A stretch of 64,000 nucleotides of DNA from Nepenthes gracilis (Eukaryota; Streptophyta; Magnoliopsida; Caryophyllales; Nepenthaceae), in assembly GCA_033239525.1 (NCBI GenBank), contig BSYO01000005.1:496001-560000 (forward strand), written 5' to 3'. The notes beneath the pieces are model-generated. The model did not search any database and was not told the DNA's origin. It saw nothing but the letters and a program-made list of their open reading frames with translations. The position numbers and the translations under genes were made by a program. This document shows positions 21,361 through 33,504 of this stretch, in pieces. Each line of letters opens with the position of its first letter. Position 1 is the stretch's first letter.

Positions 21361-22680
21361 CAAGAGGATGAGGTGGTAAATCTGGCTGATCTTGAGACAA
21401 GTTGGGTGGTGGACAGTGGTACATCACTTCATGTCACGTCACGGAAGGAGTTCTTCACATCATACACTCCTGGCGATTTTAGAGTGTTGAAAATGGGTAA
21501 TGAAGTTATGTCCCGTATTGCTGGCTATAGTGATGTGTGTCTCACCACGAATAATGGAACCAAGCTGCTATTGAAGGATGTTAGACATGTTCCGGATGTT
21601 TGACTAAATCTAATCTCGGCTGGTAAGCTTGATGATGAGGGTTTTTGTAGCACCTTCTGTGCAGGAGCATGGAAGTTGACTAGAAGGTCTCTAGTTGTGG
21701 CACGGGGAAGAAAAGTTTTCAATTTGTATATGTTGCAAGTTTCGATTACAGCGGGAGATGTGCATGTTGCTAGAGATGAGGAGCTTTCAGATTTGTGGCA
21801 CCGTCGGTTGAGTCACATGGGTGAGAAGGGCCTGAACTGTTTGGCGAAGAAAAATTATCTTCGGGGTGTAAGGACAGCTCAGTTAAAGACTTGTTCTCAT
21901 TGCATGGTTGGAAAGCAACGACGGATCTCATTCAACGGCAATTTATCTACAAGGAAGACTGATCTCCTTGAATTGGTCCACTCTGACATATGTGCCCCAT
22001 TCAAGGTGAAGATTCTTGGAGGTGCACTCTACTTAATCACATTTATTGATGACTGTTCTAGAAAATTATGGGTGTATCCGCTGAAATAAAGGATCAAGCT
22101 CTTATGTTCTTCAAGCACTTTCATGTTTTGGTTGAGAGGCAAACAGGGAAGAAACTGAAATGCATCCGAAGTGATAATGGTGGGGAGTACATCGGAGCTT
22201 TTGATGAGTATTGTCGATCTCATGGAATTCGTCATCAAAAGACTCCACCAAAGACACCGCAACTGAATGGGGTAGCCGAACGAATGAATGAGACTTTGAT
22301 GGAGAGGGTCCGATGTGTGCTTTCGGAGGCGAAGCTCCCTGGATCGTTTTGGGGGGAAGCCTTGAGGGTCGTGGCTCATGTCGTCAACTTGTCACTATAC
22401 GGTACCTTGAACGGTGAACTTCCTGAAAAGATATGGACTGGAAAAGATGTATCCTACGATCACTTGCGCATATTCGGATGCAAGGTCTTTGTTCACATTT
22501 CCAAAGATGAGAGGACCCAGCTGGAGTCAAAGACCAGACAGTGCATATTTATCGGTTACGAGGAAGATGAATTTGGGTATCGACTGTATGATCCAATTGA
22601 GAAAAAGTTGGTTCGATCTAGGGATGTTGTGTTTGTTGAGCACGAGACTATAGAGGATATCGACAAAGATTCAGAGTTTG
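21355..22680 (+). pseudogene. pol: Element C protease-integrase (broken)
   Basis: Protease active site WVVDSGTSLHVTS at about 21403-21440 (DSG). TGA at 21601 interrupts VRHVPDV. The integrase zinc module is DLWHRRLSHMGEKGL to CSHCMVGKQ (about 21790-21915). The first catalytic Asp is in LVHSDIC (about 21975). A one-base deletion near 22087 gives TAA. The core resumes with IRSDNGGEYIG (about 22165) and LNGVAERMNET (about 22263), then the CIFIGYEEDEFGYRLYDP block to about 22660. Compared with D, the stops are unique to this copy. Confidence 0.9.
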
Positions 22681-24481
22681 TCTCCAAGAATGATGACAGC
22701 CGGGTATGTGATTCAAATCTTCTACCAACACCTGTTCGTCAGCAGAATGAAAATCAAGGCAATGCTGAAGATGAAGAAGATCACGTGACTGCAGTGCCCG
22801 AGAGTGATGAGGATGAGGCTATTCCTCCTAACACTGCAGAGCCTATCGAACCTGTTCCACTCCGACGATCCACGAGAGATCGAAGACCCCCTACTCGTCT
22901 GTCAGCCGAGGAGTATGTGTTACTCACAGACGGAAGAGAGCCCGAATGCTTCGAGGAAGCTATGGAGGATGAACACAAGGCGGAGTGGATAGAAGCTATG
23001 CAAAAAGAGATGGCATCGTTGTATGAAAATCACACATTTCAGTTGACAAGGCTGCCAAAGGGAAGAAGAGTATTAAAGAACAAGTGGGTCTTCAGATTGA
23101 AAACAGATGAAAATATCTCACAACCGAAGTACAAAGTAAGACTGATTGTGAAGGGCTTCAATCAACGAAAGGGTATTGACTTCGACGAGATCTTTGCACC
23201 AGTGGTAAAGATGTCTTTCATTTGAGTGGTGCTCGGGTTGGCTGTTGTTCTTGACCTGGAGGTAGAACAGATGGATGTGCAGACAGCGTTTCTTCACGGT
23301 GACCTGGAAGAAGAAATCTACATGGAGCAACCAGAGGGATTCCTTATCAAGGGGAAGGAGAACTTGGTGTGTCATCTCAAGAAGAGTTTGTATGGCTTGA
23401 AACAAACACCAAGGCAATGGAACAGGAAGTTTGAGTCTGTCGTGATCAGTTAGGGCTATCAGAAAACGACCTCGGATCATTGTGTTTTTGTTCTGACTTT
23501 CTCAAAGGATGATTTTGTTGTTCTTTTGCTTTATGTGGATGATATGCTGATTGTTGGGTGTAATACTTCTCGGATCACGGAGCTAAAGCAACAGCTTGGA
23601 AAATCCTTTGCTATGAAGGATTTGGGACCGGCGAAGCAAATTCTGGGAATTAAAATTTTTTGCGACTGCAAATCAAGGAAGCTATGGATGTCACAAGAGA
23701 GCTACGTGGAGAAAGTGCTTCGACGCTTCAACATGAAAAAGGCAAAATCAGTGAGCACACCGCTGGCCAATCACTTCAAACTAAGTACTAGTCAATGTCC
23801 CTCTACTGAAGATGAAAAGGCGCGTATGAAAGGTATACCCTACTCTTCAGCCGTAGGTAGCCTAATGTATGTCATGGTGTGTACGAGATCGGATATAGCT
23901 TATACTGTGGGAGTTGTTAGTCGATTCTTATCAAATCCCAATAAGGAGTATTGGTCCGCTATAAAATGGATTTTGAAGTACCTTCGAGGAACTTCTAAGC
24001 AGTGTTTGTGCTTTGGAAGCAATGAGCCCCTGCGGTTGGATATACTGATGCAGATATGGTGGGTGATATCGACTCACGGAAGTCTACTTTGGAATATTTA
24101 GTTATGTTTGCAGGAGGAGCTGTTTCCTGGCAATCAAGATTGCAGAAATGTGTTGCTCTCTCTACTATTGAAGCGGAATTCATTGCTATTACGGAGGCAA
24201 GCAAGGAGATGCTATGGATGAAGAAATTCATTCGGGAACTTGGTCTCAAGCAGAAACGGTATGTGTTGTTTTGTGACAGTCAAAGTGCAATCCATCTTAG
24301 CAAGAACTCATCTTTTCACTCCAAATCAAAGCACATTGATGTGAGGTATCAATGGGTGCGGAATGTTATTGACATGGGTTCGTTGGTGTTGGAAAAGATC
24401 GGGACCGAGGAGAATGGATCAGATATGATGATCAAGACATTACAAAAGGGGAAGCTTACAACTTGTTTGTCTATTGTTTAG
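22681..24481 (+). pseudogene. pol: Element C RT and RNase H (broken)
   Basis: RT opens with LRRSTRDRRPPTRLSAEEYVLL (acidic linker to RT), KWVFRLKTDEN, then TGA at 23223-23225 where D has CAA and B has CGT (a CGA ancestor would explain TGA). It continues with TAFLHGDLEEEIYMEQPEGF and SLYGLKQTPRQW to TAG at 23451-23453 (CAG in D). The catalytic LLYVDDMLIV is at about 23530. RNase H motifs follow: EAEFIAITEASKEMLW (about 24173) and CDSQSAIHLSKNSS (about 24272). It ends at TAG 24479-24481. Confidence 0.9.
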
Positions 24482-24510
24482 GGATGACGGTGTATGGCCC
24501 TTTTGATCGT

Positions 24511-24521
24511 GAGGGGAAGTT
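24511..24521 (+). other. Polypurine tract of element C
   Basis: GAGGGGAAGTT directly before the 3' LTR. Essentially the same tract precedes the 3' LTRs of A, B and D. Confidence 0.8.
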
Positions 24522-25302
24522 TGTTGGGTTATGGGTCACTCCCGTATGGGCCCATACCCATTTGATGAGGCGGGTGGAGGTCCATATCCTCACCGCATGG
24601 AGAAAGATCAAGTCATGCTCGCTAGATGCTCAAGCGGTTTTTCCAGTATGTCGGCCGCTCGCCCTGTGCTTGAGAGGAGCTCGAGCGGATTTTCCAGAAT
24701 AATGGCCGCTCGCCATATGCTCAAGAGGCGCTCGAGCGGATTTTCCAGAATGTGGGCCGCTCGCTGGGCGCTCGCTAGGCGCTCGAGCGGGGGCCGGCGC
24801 TCGCCGCACGCTCGGCAGCCTCTCGAGCTGGCGTCGGTGATATAAAACGCGGGACTTCTATTTTTAGGGTTATGAGAATCATTTGAGCGTCGTTCCAAAG
24901 AAGAGAAAAGAGAGAAAAGAGAGAGAAGAAAAAGAAGAAGAGGAAGAATTGAGCCTCCGTTCGGTTTTCAATCAAGTTCCAGTCTTCGGTGATCTCACGT
25001 ACGAGATTCTTGCTGCCGTGAAGAACGTCTCCCGGGTTCCATCTCTTCTCTTATTCTTTATACTTTTTGTACGGGCTGTCTACATGAGTTGATATTGTTT
25101 TTTGGTGATTTGGGGTTTGTGTAACCTATCAACTGTTGCTAGTGGAAATTTCGGACTCTGTGTCCCGTGGTTTTTCTCCCTCGTTTTATAGGGAGTTTTC
25201 CACGTAAAAATTGCGTCTTTCTTGTTTGTGTGTGCTGTTCGTGTGCTTGACATCGTCTATCACGTATTTTATCGTGGTTCAAACAAGCTTTTAAATCTAA
25301 CA
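24522..25302 (+). repeat. 3' LTR of copia element C
   Basis: 781 bp, ending TCTAACA followed by ATTCT. U3 51-bp repeats at about 24617-24800. Length differs from the 5' LTR mainly in this repeat region and the purine-rich leader. Confidence 0.93.
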
Positions 25303-26390
25303 ATTCTGTTTCCAACCTATACACAGAGTTCGAGCATGTTTGTGGTGGTAAATTAATCATATAGTCTATATAAAACACATGATGTAACAAATCTGATGAT
25401 TTAGTGAATGAACTGCCAAACCATTTTCAATCTCTCTAACACTGCTCTTGCTTTTGTTTCCATAACCGATCACAGTTTTTTTATAAATGGTAATAGAGCT
25501 GTGGATTCTTACAAAGTGGAATCAAATACACACCATGATCAAGAACTTTATATATTCTCCCAAACACATCTAGAATTCATACTACTAACTATCCTAAATA
25601 CCTGAAGAACCCGCAATTTTCGTATCCCAATGATGACCGGCAGCAATACTTACAAATTATACTCTCAATGCTACAAAATATCAATCTTGGGTTGGAACAG
25701 GGAGATGATCTCTCAGAATTTATAAGAAACACAGCTTCATAGATACACTGTCATTGGATTTTGGATCACTCTCTTTTAAATCTTATACCTATTGACATGT
25801 CATCCAATGACTTGCCCAATGTTGAATGAGACTTGGCTCAATCAAAGAAAATTTTTAGGTGACGTATAATAGGCACCTGAGCATGTTGGCCGTTTAATCA
25901 AAATAGTAGCATCTAGTGCATGTTTAAGAAGCGCACGTGTGTTTTGCCTAGAAAGGTCACGCTTGAATAGTGCTCATACACTAACATCGGTATAAATCAA
26001 TCTGACGTGATTTTAGAGCATTCATTGTGATCCTTTTGAGTTCTTCAATGCCGACATTTTGGAAAAAAAGAAGTTGAAGGGAGAGAGAAGGGGAAAAAAA
26101 AAGAAAATTCATTCATTCGTTTAAATTTCGAATCCTATTTTATTGTTTATCAACATTTGATATATTATTCTTATTATTGTGAATTAGCCATTTTTTTCTC
26201 GTTCATCTTGTATTCTCTATTATTTGAGTTTTTCATTACAATATGTTGTATCCTTATATTTGTTAGAGTTTTTATAATTACAATTTATCATATAATAGAT
26301 ATTCTTAGGCTTATAGTCTTGTGATTTTTCTCCTAATTATTTGTAATTGTTATTTTTTATTTTATATTATCGTATTATCTGCTTAGGGGT
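25303..26390. other. Unassigned intergenic sequence
   Basis: Moderately AT-rich, with no gene I can support. The stretch 25640-26390 may be the leader or LTR side of the copia remnant that follows, but I cannot define an LTR pair. Confidence 0.6.
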
Positions 26391-26429
26391 TTAGACAAAG
26401 GATTTGAAAACAATCATCAAAAACATTAG

Positions 26430-27620
26430 TTCTTATCTTTGTGAGTGAAGCTTTGACGTCCGGAACCCAACAACTATGTGAACCAACTGATCCAAATTGT
26501 CCTTTGTTTGATACTTGGCTTGAGTGCAATGATACGGTGGTGATTTGGCTTCCAAATTCCATTGCTTTGGAGATCAAAATTAATGTATATATGTGGAGAC
26601 AGCACAACAGCTTACTTGAGCAAAGATCGCTCAAAATAATGTTTCGAGAATTCATGAGTTGAAGGAATCCATTCACAGTCTATCTCAAAGGAGATGAATC
26701 TGTAAGTTCATCTTTTTTCAGAATAGAAGGGGCTGTTGGATGAGTTACAAATTTTTGAAACCATACCAAGTTGCTCCTGTGGCCCTATGAAATTTTGTCT
26801 GGGAAAAATAGCAAAGGGACCGTGTTATGAAATTCTTGGCAGAACTCAGATGACTCTTTCACAAACATCAAAGCTCAAATTATTTTGATAAAGGCTATCC
26901 CCAATTTATGTGAAGTGTATGCATTAGTGCAATAGGAGAGAAAAGACGCTACCTCTCTTCAAATCTGATGACTAATGACACTTTTATCTTGGCAGCGAAG
27001 AAAGGTTCCTCGTTTTCACATGAAGGATACGAAGGGACAACGTTTACAATACAAGATAGATCTGATTGCTCTTTTTACAAGATTTAATGGTATAAATTTG
27101 ATAAATATCTGTAAGCTCAACCGAATCTTGATAAACCCCATTGTACACATTGTGATATGGCTGATCAGTGTTCAGAAGTGATAAACTCCATGGATGCCTT
27201 CCTTGCCATAAACTCTTCAACAAGGCAAAGAATATTACGGCAGTAGCTTTTCAAGTCAGTAGACCAGTTTCTGATTCACCACTGTCTCGCAATGAAAAAA
27301 TCTCTAGGTGCTTCAATCACCCAAGAATAATTTCAACTCATGGCTTCAATACAGTCACAGTCCATGCAATCTGTAAACTTGGTGCAAATAAATAATTTCA
27401 ATCACCCAAGAATAATTTCAACAGCTCATGGCCTTAATACTGTCACAGTCCACGCAATCTGATTTTGCAGCAGCACATGACGGGTATTTCTCATTGTTTC
27501 TCTTCTTCTATGGATGTTCATTTCAAAAATAGTAAGATACCTTGGATAATTGATATTGTCCATCTCAAAACCCAACATGAAACTTACATATGATATATTT
27601 GCATTAGTATCGCAAAACCA
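26430..27620 (+). pseudogene. Remnant of another copia element: gag and protease
   Basis: A frame at 26441-26662 gives CPLFDTWLECNDTVVIWLPNSI, which resembles the central gag block of Retrofit/Ale-type copia elements (a W...N..V..WL..SI pattern). Further on, after several frame changes, CPHCDMADQCSE near 27130-27170 and IPWIIDI near 27530-27560 sit where a gag tail and a W-I-I-D-x-G protease motif would be. A 24-bp piece (CAATCACCCAAGAATAATTT) is repeated at 27314 and 27396. An old, decayed element distinct from A-D. Confidence 0.5.
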
Positions 27621-27639
27621 AAATCAGATTACATCATAA

Positions 27640-28830
27640 CGTCAGCCTTCCATCATTCCTATCAAAAATGTCTCTAACAAGATGAAACAGCCTCAAACTC
27701 TAAGGAGATTTGCTAGACTTCATAACAAGCCTTATCCACTTGGACAAGTCCAATTTCACTGAAATAAAGTGAAAGCCAAACGAGGTGGGAAATGGTGCAC
27801 AAAGCCTGAGTATCATGGAACATGGGCCAATAAAATCCGCAATATATGATCTTAGTGGTGGTTTTTATAGAAGAAAAGTCGCCCCTATGCTATAAAGTAC
27901 CATAGCAGGCAATGACACTTCGGATTTTGTTGTACAAAATACATCGTCTCAATATTTAATCAGAGTAATACCTAAACAAGTATGGCTCATCCCAAAAACT
28001 AGACTTGATGAGCTGGTAAAATTTTTTTCTATCGCTCTTATGCAAGTTTTCAAAAATCATGCCTATGGCCAAATAATATGTGATGTCTACAAACTAGGGT
28101 GATTGTGTGTGCCTAGGGGAAGAAGTGAGGTGTAATAAGTGTTCACCCGATAAGTTCTCATTAATGGCCAAGTTTTTAATTTCATTACTAGATAGTCTAG
28201 ATAGATGATTGGCTACAAAGTTTTCCATTCTCTCCTTGTTTCGAATTTCTACATGAAATTTCTGGAAAAGAAGAATCCACTTGATGGGTTAAGATTTGAC
28301 ATCTTTTTTTTCTCCCAAAAAAGTATATCAGTTCATCGTGATTGGTGTATGCAATGACATGAGCCAATTAAATATAACATAAATTTGTCTAATATGAAGA
28401 CTCATAGCAAGAAGCTATTTTTCTGTTATAGTGTTATTTAATTGAATATCAGAAAGAGTCTTACTTACGTAGTATAAGACATACAATTTTTTATCATTTC
28501 TTTGCTTTAACACTACCCTTACAGCATAGTTGCTTGCATCACATATAAGTTCGAAAGGTAATGACTAATCGGGTATCTTCACGATGGTTGTAGTAGTCGG
28601 TGCCATTTTAATAATATCAAAAGCATGTTGGCAATCAAAAGTCCATATGGATGAAACATCTTGGGGTAGTAGATGACAAAGGGGTTTAGTGACACCACTA
28701 AACAAAATTAAATGAAATTTCTGTAAAAATATCCATATGCTAAAACTGACTTGACATCCTCAATGGTCTGTGAAGCCGAAACTTCTTAATCAATTCAATT
28801 TTGCCTTCGTCAACCTCAATCACTTGGGAT
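27640..28830 (-). pseudogene. Remnant of gypsy pol (RNase H and integrase), minus strand
   Basis: On the minus strand, 28590-28420 reads FELICDASNYAVRVVLKQRN, then KLYVLYYVSKTLSDIQ: the Ty3/gypsy RNase H block with the CDAS catalytic Asp. Further along, at about 27850-27780, GFYWPMFHDTQALC matches the integrase zinc-module region. The order RNase H then integrase on the minus strand fits one gypsy pol. Stops are frequent. Element B inserted directly at its right end (28826-28830, GGGAT). Confidence 0.65.
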
Positions 28831-29487
28831 TGTTGGGGTCACTCCCGAGTAGATTTTGTCCGCGGACTCCATTGGAATAATGGACGAGGACTTTGTTTGA
28901 TGCGTCATGTCCGAGAGGGCTTGGACGAGGACTCCATCCACGCGTGCGTTGACTTATTCTCTCATTAATGATCTGCGGCTGCAATAAATGCGGGCATTGG
29001 AAGTTGGTGGCCGTCACAACTTCCAAGACGGTTGCAGGCCTGCCAGGCGTGCGTCTGGCAGACGGCCTGGCAGGCAACCTACCCTGCCACCCTGGCGCTA
29101 GGGTGGCTGGGTAGATTCCTAGGGTAGTGAATATTATATATATTTATTCATGTATATATATATAGGTGTGCTGAGATCATTTAATGGTGTGTGCCTTTGT
29201 GAGCAACCACTTTGTGAGACTTGTGAGAGAAACACTTTAGTAAGAGAAAGTTGTACACTTGAGATTGCTTTTCTTTAGTTTGAGCTTGTGTAGCTAACAC
29301 TTGTAAACAATCCTTTATAGTGTATTCGTTCGTGGTTTTTCCCTTATTTAACGAAGGGTTTCCCACGTTAAATTCGTGTGTTCCCTCTCATATTTCTCTC
29401 TACCTCTCCCGACCGTCCGAGAGCTTTGCTCTCTGTTCCTGTCCGAGCGTTGTGTCCGCTCGGTCTTCCGCGCGTTTAGCTCCAACA
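28831..29487 (+). repeat. 5' LTR of copia element B
   Basis: 657 bp. U3 holds two inverted repeats: GCCTGCCAGGC / GCCTGGCAGGC (29038-29048 and 29065-29075) and GCCACCCT / AGGGTGGC (29086-29093 and 29100-29107). A TATATATA stretch at 29154-29164 is the probable TATA region. The R/U5 stem-loop and box are at 29333-29370. Confidence 0.94.
29154..29164 (+). promoter_or_regulatory. TATA region of element B LTR
   Basis: TATATATATAT 50 bp downstream of the second hairpin. It is also present in the 3' LTR (about 33820-33830) and, inverted, in element A. Confidence 0.6.
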
Positions 29488-29489
29488 AG

Positions 29490-29502
29490 TGGTATCAGAG
29501 AC
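29490..29502 (+). other. Primer binding site of element B
   Basis: TGGTATCAGAGAC, two bases after the 5' LTR, complementary to initiator Met tRNA. Confidence 0.87.
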
Positions 29503-29541
29503 AAGGCTGTTTGCGCGGTGATCTTTTGCTTGTTATCAAAA

Positions 29542-30340
29542 ATGGAGTTTGGCAACAAGATGATTTGTTTGAACGGTTCAAACTTTGACATCTGGCAGAG
29601 CAAAATGTCTGACTTGCTTTTCGTCAAGTCTATGCATGATCCGGTCTTCTCCTCCGAAAAACCGTCGACGAAAACGGACGAGGCTCGGGGCGTTGGAGCA
29701 CAAACAGTGTGCGGGTTCATCGGGCGGTTTGTGGGACGAACGTGTATAACCATGTTCGTAGAGAGACAAATGCCAAAGCCCTTTGGGAGAAGCCGAGAAG
29801 CTTTTTGCCTCCAATGCAGTAACAATAAAATTTACCATTTGATGCGGTTGGTCCATATTCGGTACAAGGACGGATCTTATTTGCCGACCACCTAAATGAG
29901 TTTGAGGGATGCGTGGACCGGCTCAACAAGATATGGGCATTAAGTTCGAGGACGAAGTGCTAGGACTTTGGCTCCTAGCAACCCTCCCGGACTCTTGGGA
30001 AACCATGAGGGTCACGATCGCCAACACAGCTCCGAACAGTGTGGTGACACTTTGGAGATGGTGAAGGGAGAGCTGTCTTTGAACGAGGAAGTACGACGGC
30101 TTTCCCAGGAACGTCTACCTCTCGGCCCGAGGTCCTTGTCACGGAATCGGGGAAGAAGCGAGGACGTGGCCCAAAGTCGAAGACAAAGGGCGGAGTAAGT
30201 CACGCTCCGTACCAAGATATGGAGTGCCATCATTGTGGCAAGAAGGGCCACATCAAAAGTTCTCACTACAAATGGAAGTGAGAACGCTCGGGAAGCGAAG
30301 GGCGAAAAGAGACGAGGCGAGGAAGAGTCCTCGGGTCTGT
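29542..30340 (+). pseudogene. gag: Element B gag (broken)
   Basis: ATG at 29542 (MEFGNKMICLNGSNFDIWQSKM). The start is intact and retains the Trp-Gln pair that is Trp-stop in C and D. The frame breaks near 29690 and 29880. A zinc-knuckle-like ECHHCGKKGHIK lies at about 30221-30260; the usual fourth Cys is not visible in any frame (SSHYKWK follows), as in element A, so the family's knuckle may have been lost before these two copies inserted. Confidence 0.85.
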
Positions 30341-31640
30341 TTGTGAGACAAGAGGATCTCCTCTTAACTTGTGGAGTCCGAGGACTTGATGGGCATGTGG
30401 TAACGGTCCTCTGATTGTGTAGTGGACTCAGGCGCTTGACCCACGTTACCTCCAGAGAGAACTGTTCTCCACTTATGCTCCTTGTGCCCCAGAGTACCGA
30501 GAATGGATAATAATGACGTCCGAGTTCATAGACGAGGAGACATCACGTTGGTGATGAGTACCGGAGCCAGCCGACTCTAAAGGACGCCCGCACGTCCCCG
30601 ACATCAGTGAATATCATCTCGGTTAGGCGATTGGATGATGAAGGTTACCGCAACGTCTTTCGTGACGGCAGATCAAAATGACCAAGGGCTCCATGGTCAT
30701 CGCCGAGGTACTAAGGCATCTCGGGGCTTTATGTTTTAAAAGCTCAGGCTGAAGTGGCTGAGGTGAATGCCACGAGGAGTGCGGAGTCCTCGGATCTTTG
30801 GCACAAGAGGCTCGGACACATGAGTGAGCGGGGCATGGGTCACTTGGCCAGGAAGGGTCTCATCCCTGAGGTGGATGGAGACATGCCTAGGACGTGTCCT
30901 CACACTATTTTGCGGGTGGAAACAAAGAAGAGTCTCCTTCTCTGGAGACGTAACTTCCAAGAAGTCCGAGATCTTGGAGCTTGTACACACGGACGTGTGT
31001 GGCCCTCTCCCGGAGAAGTCTTTTGGAGGTGCACAGTACTTTGTGACCTTCATAGACGATTGCTCGAGGAAGTTGTGGGTGTTTCCACCGAAGACCAAGG
31101 ACCCAGTCGCGGAAATTTTTTCAGATTCCACGTCCTTGTTGAGCGGGAAACCGGGAGGAGACTAAAGGCAATAAGGAGCGACAATGGTGGCGAGTACATT
31201 GGACGGTTTGATGCCTACTGCAAAACTCATGGCATCAAATATCAGAAGACTCCACCAAAGACGCCACAGCTGAATGGAGTGGCCGAGAGGATGAACCGCA
31301 CCCTCATGGAAAGGGTTAGGTGCATGCTGTCTGAGGCAAGGCTGCGAGGATCTTTTTGGGCCGAGGCCTTGAGGACGGCCGCCCATGTCATTAACCGCTC
31401 GCCCAGTAAGCCTCTGCACGGGGAAGTTCCTGAGCTGATTTGGACCAAGGAAAAAACTAAAGATATAGTCATCTCGGACTTTTGGGCCGCAAGGCCTTTG
31501 TCCATGTTAGAGATGAGAGGACCAAACCGGAGCCAAAGACGCTACAATGTGTCTTTGGGCTATGGTGAGGAAGAATTTGGGTATGTGCTTTATGACCCAA
31601 AAACGAGGAAGCTGGTTCGATCCGTGACGTAGTCTTCGTT
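30341..31640 (+). pseudogene. pol: Element B protease-integrase (broken)
   Basis: The protease region (30400-30720) is unrecognisable in detail. Pre-integrase SSDLWHKRLGHMSERGMGHLA is at about 30785-30850. The first catalytic Asp block ELVHTDVCGPLPEKSFGG is in a second frame (about 30977-31030). The frame then returns for IRSDNGGEYIG (about 31170) and LNGVAERMNRTLME (about 31270), completing DDE. The frame ends near 31632 after GYGEEEFGYVLYDP. At least three frame changes separate these blocks. Confidence 0.88.
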
Positions 31641-31899
31641 GAGGACGAGACCATAGAGGACATTGAGAAAAATGTGAAGTCCCCTTCTTGCACCTCTCGG
31701 GACGGACACGGTTGAGATTGAAACTGTCCGTCCTCAGGCCTCTTGTATCCGATGTCCTCGGATCAAGGGTAATCGCTAACTGTGATCAAAGAGTACGACG
31801 CCTCGGGATCGTTCAAGAAGTGGTACCTCGCCAGGATGAGGTAACCCAGTGAGACGGTCGTCAGTGAGACGTCCGTCCGTCCGCCTTCCGGCCCGATGA

Positions 31900-33500
31900 G
31901 TTTGTCCTCCTTACTGATGCAGGAGAACCAGAGGACTTCGAAGAGGCCATGAGTAGTGCTGAGAAGGATAAATGGGTTGAAGCCATGGAGGAAGAAATGA
32001 CTTCCCTCCATGAGAACCATACGTTTCAGCTGGCAAAATTGCCTAAGGGGAAGAAGGCTCTGAAGAACAAATGGGTCTTCCGCCTGAAGGCAACCGAGGA
32101 CCCGAGCGCTCCAAGACACAAGGCACGACTTGTGGTCAAGGGATTTGGTCAACGAAAGGGTGTTGACTTTGATGAAATTTTTGCGCCCGTTGTGAAGATG
32201 TCCTCGGTCCGTTTGGTGCTCGGACTGGCAGCGGCGTTGGACCTGAAGGTTGAGCAACTAGATGTCCGGACGGCCTTTCTCCATGGAGATCTAGAGGAAG
32301 ATATCTACATGGAGCAACCAGATGGCTTTGAAGTTAAAGGAAAGGAGGGACTTGTTTGTCGTTTGAAGAAGAGCTTGTATGGGCTGAAACAAGCTCCGAG
32401 ACAGTGGTACCGGAAGTTCGAGTCTGTTATGGTCAAGCAAGGTTACCATAAGACTTCCTCGGACCACTGTGTCTTTGTGCAGAAGTTCTCGGACAACGAT
32501 TTCGTCATCCTTCTCCTTTATGTGGACGACATGCTGGTTGTCGGACAGAATAGTGCTCGGATCATGGAGCTGAAGAAGCAACTGGGACAGTCTTTCGCCA
32601 TGAAAGACCTCGGACCGGCGAAACAGATTCTGGGAATCAGGATTTCTCGCGACCGAGGAGGGCAAGAAGCTTTGGGTCATCACGGGAGGGTTATATTGAA
32701 AAGGTGCTTCAAAGATTCAATATGGAAGGGTCCAAGCTCATCGGCACCCCTTTGGCCAACCATTTTGCATCGAGTAAGCGGCAGGTGTCCGTCCTCGGAT
32801 AAAGAGAAGGCGCGTATGAGTAAGGTTCCTTACTCCTCGGCCGTTGGCAGTCTTATGTACGCGGCCGTGTGTACGCGGCCGGACATCGCACATGCGGTTG
32901 GCCTCGTGAGCGATTTCTATCAAACCTGGGATGGAACATTGGTCTACGGTGAAGTGGATCTTCGTGATATTTCGCGGAACCTCCAAGGTGGGTTTGATGT
33001 TTGGAGAAGAGGAGCCTCGATTGATTGCGCATACGACGCAGAGATATGGCGGGGACGTTGATTCTAGGAAATCAACGTCCAGGATACTTGGTAAAATTTG
33101 CGGGAGGGGCGGTCTCCGGCGGTCCAAGTTACGTAAGTGCGTCGCTCTCTCGACCACGGAAGCGAGTTCATTGCGTGGACCGAGGCCCGCAAGGAAATGT
33201 GGATGAAGAGGTTCGCCCAAGAATCGGGTCTAAAGCAAAAGGCGTTCGAGATCCTTTGTGATAGTCGAGTGCCATTCACTTATGTAAAAACTCCTCATTC
33301 CATTCTCGGTCAAAACACATTGACGTGCGATATCATTGGGTGAGAGATGTTTTTGATGATGGGCACTATCAATTGGAAAGGTCCGATCGGAAGACAATGG
33401 CTCGAGACATGTTAACCAAGATTTTGTCAAAGGGAAGCTGGAAGCTTGTTGTGACATTCTTTGGTCTAATCGACCTTTCTCCCACTCGGTCGTGAGGGGA
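31900..33500 (+). pseudogene. pol: Element B RT (open) and RNase H (broken)
   Basis: 31949 to about 32690 is an uninterrupted copia RT: KNKWVFRLKATEDPS, ARLVVKGFGQRKGVDFDEIF, VEQLDVRTAFLHGDLEEDIY, SLYGLKQAPRQWY and the catalytic LLYVDDMLVV (about 32515-32545). Near 32665 a frameshift removes the KLWVSQxxYIEKVL block. The SAVGSLMYAAVCTRPDIAHAV block (about 32840-32900) is readable. RNase H parts (33050-33330) are spread over several frames; a CDSR-like catalytic segment is near 33258. RT alone could in principle be made, but not as part of a normal Gag-Pol. Confidence 0.9.
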
Positions 33501-33504
33501 AGTT
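33492..33504 (+). other. Polypurine tract of element B
   Basis: GTGAGGGGAAGTT directly before the 3' LTR (TGTTGGGG at 33505). Confidence 0.8.

Larger units (their letters stand above)
19697..25302 (+). mobile_element. Copia element C: full-length Ty1/copia, Tork/Tnt1-like
   Basis: 5,606 bp, plus strand, perfect ATTCT duplication (19692-19696 and 25303-25307). LTRs of 759 and 781 bp start TGTTGGGTTATGGG and end TCTAACA. Initiator-Met-type primer site after the 5' LTR and polypurine tract before the 3' LTR. Domain order gag, zinc knuckle, protease, integrase, RT, RNase H. Closely related to element D over its whole length, but with more stops, several of which fit C-to-T change. Confidence 0.95.
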
